Shown piece by piece: positions 62,272 to 64,000 of a stretch of 64,000 nucleotides of DNA (the stretch's first letter is position 1; each line of letters starts with the position of its first letter). The notes under the pieces are model-generated. The model searched no databases. It worked only from the letters and a program-made list of their open reading frames with translations, and was not told the origin of the DNA. This DNA comes from CAMLIZ01 sp966212505. GTDB taxonomy: Bacteria; Pseudomonadota; Gammaproteobacteria; Burkholderiales; Burkholderiaceae_C. Location: contig CBIHRS010000020.1 in assembly GCA_966212505.1 (NCBI GenBank), positions 1-64,000 of the forward strand, read 5' to 3'. A program made the position numbers and the translations under genes.

Positions 62272-63200
62272 AACCCGGCATGAGCCTCATGAAGCACTAC
62301 CTTCAGTTCAAGGACTTCCGCGCCGAGGAATACGCCTACCTCTTCGAGCGCACCGCGATCATCAAGAAGCGCTTCAAGAACTACGAGAAATACCAGCCGC
62401 TGGTCGACCGCACGCTGGCGATGATCTTCGAGAAGGCCAGCACCCGCACCCGCGTGAGCTTCGAGGCCGGCATGTACCAGATGGGCGGCTCGGTGGTGCA
62501 CCTGACCACCGGCGACAGCCAGCTCGGCCGCGCCGAGCCGGTGGAGGATTCGGCCCGCGTGATCAGCCGCATGGTCGACATCGTGATGATCCGCACCTTC
62601 GAGCAGGCCAAGCTCGAGACCTTTGCGGCCCATTCGCGCGTGCCGGTGATCAACGGCCTCACCAACGAATACCACCCCTGCCAGATCCTGGCCGACATCT
62701 TCACCTTCATCGAACACCGCGGCTCGATCCAGGGCAAGGTCGTGGCGTGGGTGGGCGACGGCAACAACATGGCCAACACCTGGCTGCAGGCCGCCGAGAT
62801 CCTCGGCTTCACGGTGCACGTGAGCACGCCCAGCGGCTACGAGATCGATCCGGCGGTGGCCGGCATCCGCGACACCGGCTGCTACAAGGTCTTCAAGGAC
62901 CCGATGGACGCCTGCCGCGGCGCGCACCTGGTGACCACCGACGTGTGGACCAGCATGGGCTACGAGGCCGAGAACGAAGCCCGCCAGAAGGCCTTTGCCG
63001 ACTGGTGCGTCGATGCCGAGATGATGGCCGCGGCCCAGCCCGATGCGCTGTTCATGCACTGCCTGCCCGCCCACCGCGGCGAGGAAGTGGAGGCCGCGGT
63101 GATCGACGGTCCGCAGTCGGTGGTGTGGGAAGAGGCCGAGAACCGCATGCATGTGCAGAAGGCCTTGATGGAGTACCTGCTGCTGGGCCGCATCGGCTGA
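62268..63200 (+). CDS. argF: Ornithine carbamoyltransferase
   Basis: A 310-residue enzyme making citrulline from ornithine and carbamoyl phosphate. The carbamoyl-phosphate loop is FEKASTRTRVSFEAGM, then TNEYHPCQILADIFTF, the ornithine loop GDGNNMANTW and the catalytic Cys in FMHCLPAHRGEEV. The ATG at 62268 overlaps the argD stop; a second at 62289 (MKHYLQFKDF) matches the usual N-terminus and is also possible. Confidence 0.95.
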   Translation: MKPGMSLMKHYLQFKDFRAEEYAYLFERTAIIKKRFKNYEKYQPLVDRTLAMIFEKASTRTRVSFEAGMYQMGGSVVHLTTGDSQLGRAEPVEDSARVISRMVDIVMIRTFEQAKLETFAAHSRVPVINGLTNEYHPCQILADIFTFIEHRGSIQGKVVAWVGDGNNMANTWLQAAEILGFTVHVSTPSGYEIDPAVAGIRDTGCYKVFKDPMDACRGAHLVTTDVWTSMGYEAENEARQKAFADWCVDAEMMAAAQPDALFMHCLPAHRGEEVEAAVIDGPQSVVWEEAENRMHVQKALMEYLLLGRIG

Positions 63201-63943
63201 TGAAGATCGCGCTGGTGACCGACCTGCACGCCAACCGCGAGGCGGTGGAGGCGGTGCTGGCGCATGCGCGCGGCCAAGGGGCCCAGCGCTTCGTGTTCCT
63301 CGGCGACTACGTGGGCTACGGCGCCGACCCCGGCTGGGTGGTCGACCTGATCCGCGAACACGTGGCGGCCGGCGCGGTGGCGATCGTCGGCAATCACGAT
63401 GCCGCGGTGGTGCGCGGCCCCTCGCCCTCGATGCGGCCCGAGCCGCGCGAAGCGGTGGCCTGGACCCGCATGCAACTCAGCGACGAGCAACTGGCCTTCC
63501 TCGAGAGCCTGCCGCTGCAGGTGACCGAGGAGAATCGGCTCTACGTGCATGCCAATGCCTATGCCCCGGCCGAATGGGGCTACGTGGTGGCGCGGGCCGA
63601 TGCCGCGCGCAGCCTACAGGCCACGCACTGCCGCTACACCTTCTGCGGCCATGTGCACGAGCCCAGGCTCTACCACCTGTCGGGCACCGGCAAGACGCTC
63701 GACTTCACGCCGACCTCGGGCGTCGCCATCCCGGTGGCGCCGCACCGGCAGTGGCTGGTGCTGCCGGGTTCGGCCGGCCAGCCGCGCGACGGCAACCCCG
63801 CTGCCTGCTACGCGATGTTCGACACAGCGCAAGCCCTGCTCACCTTCCACCGCGTACCGTACGACCACGACACCGCCGCCGACAAGATCCGCGCGGCGGG
63901 GCTGCCTGTCTCGTTTGCCGACCGCCTGATCCATGGTGCCTGA
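63200..63943 (+). CDS. Metallophosphoesterase (calcineurin-like, YfcE/MJ0936-type)
   Basis: A 247-residue phosphodiesterase with all metal-binding motifs in order: VTDLHANREA, FLGDYVGYGAD, VGNHDAAV and GHVHEPRLYHL. Start overlaps the argF stop by one base. Similar genes in this order often precede a protein kinase gene; the next frame here starts inside its last codons. Confidence 0.88.
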   Translation: MKIALVTDLHANREAVEAVLAHARGQGAQRFVFLGDYVGYGADPGWVVDLIREHVAAGAVAIVGNHDAAVVRGPSPSMRPEPREAVAWTRMQLSDEQLAFLESLPLQVTEENRLYVHANAYAPAEWGYVVARADAARSLQATHCRYTFCGHVHEPRLYHLSGTGKTLDFTPTSGVAIPVAPHRQWLVLPGSAGQPRDGNPAACYAMFDTAQALLTFHRVPYDHDTAADKIRAAGLPVSFADRLIHGA

Positions 63944-64000
63944 CGAAATCATCGATCCACCCGCAGGCCCCTTGCAGGCCGGGCAGGTGATCGATGGTTT
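63933..64000 (+). CDS. Start of a further gene, cut by window edge (possible Ser/Thr protein kinase)
   Basis: From the ATG at 63933 (or GTG at 63936) the frame MVPDEIIDPPAGPLQAGQVIDGF runs off the window, overlapping the phosphoesterase end by 11 bases. The GQVIDGF ending resembles the stretch just before the glycine loop of bacterial Ser/Thr kinases, but too little is visible to be sure. Confidence 0.4.
   Translation, partial: MVPDEIIDPPAGPLQAGQVIDG

Overview
The window is dense, GC-rich, single-chromosome DNA of a motile, Gram-negative betaproteobacterium, most likely of the order Burkholderiales. The evidence is the gene content and order (rpsT/murJ/SirB1-like, DUF3579/argD/argF, AI-2E/hda/HAD/pcnB/folK/deoxynucleoside kinase, rpsP-rimM-trmD-rplS), Gram-negative functions (heptosyltransferases, TolC-like outer-membrane channel, HlyD adaptor) and flagellar sigma-28 promoters. 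Genus cannot be fixed from the sequence alone. No tRNA, rRNA, insertion sequence, prophage or CRISPR array was seen.

Bases 1-11046, all on the minus strand, form a type I secretion locus and are the most unusual part. In transcription order they encode a LapB/HlyB-like ABC exporter with a degenerate C39-like domain, an HlyD-family adaptor, a 141-residue jacalin-like lectin with three-fold repeated sugar-site motifs, a TolC-like channel, a strong terminator, and then a giant protein (at least 1685 codons, running off the left edge). That protein consists almost entirely of 8-residue repeats arranged in 17-octad and 10-octad modules. I infer that it is the exporter's cargo and that the lectin belongs to the same surface or extracellular system.

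Bases 11199-12960 carry a toxin-antitoxin pair behind a palindrome, then an MscS-type channel. Bases 12988-20765 are a late flagellar cluster: an O-GlcNAc-transferase-like glycosyltransferase, two tandem flagellins, fliD, fliS, a fliT-like gene and a YcgR-like PilZ brake, with several recognisable sigma-28 promoters. Bases 20766-30291 are mixed: a secreted peroxiredoxin, a lipoprotein cardiolipin synthase, LysR, GST, an LPS-core group (two heptosyltransferases, a DUF4254 protein, a family 2 glycosyltransferase), a ComEA-like protein, a patatin and a His-rich secreted protein.

Bases 30398-64000 are mainly housekeeping: dnaE, trhO, a pirin/flavodoxin group divergent from a LysR gene, gluQ, an FKBP, an rhlE-like helicase with a long leader, orn, an M48 peptidase, rsgA, the rpsP operon, a Pit-type phosphate transporter with its PhoU-like partner, the AI-2E-to-kinase set with 4-base overlaps, murJ, rpsT, argD-argF, a metallophosphoesterase and the first codons of another gene at the right edge.

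Starts were chosen by ribosome-binding sites, signal peptides and family length. Many very long open frames here are antisense artefacts of high GC and are listed as rejected.
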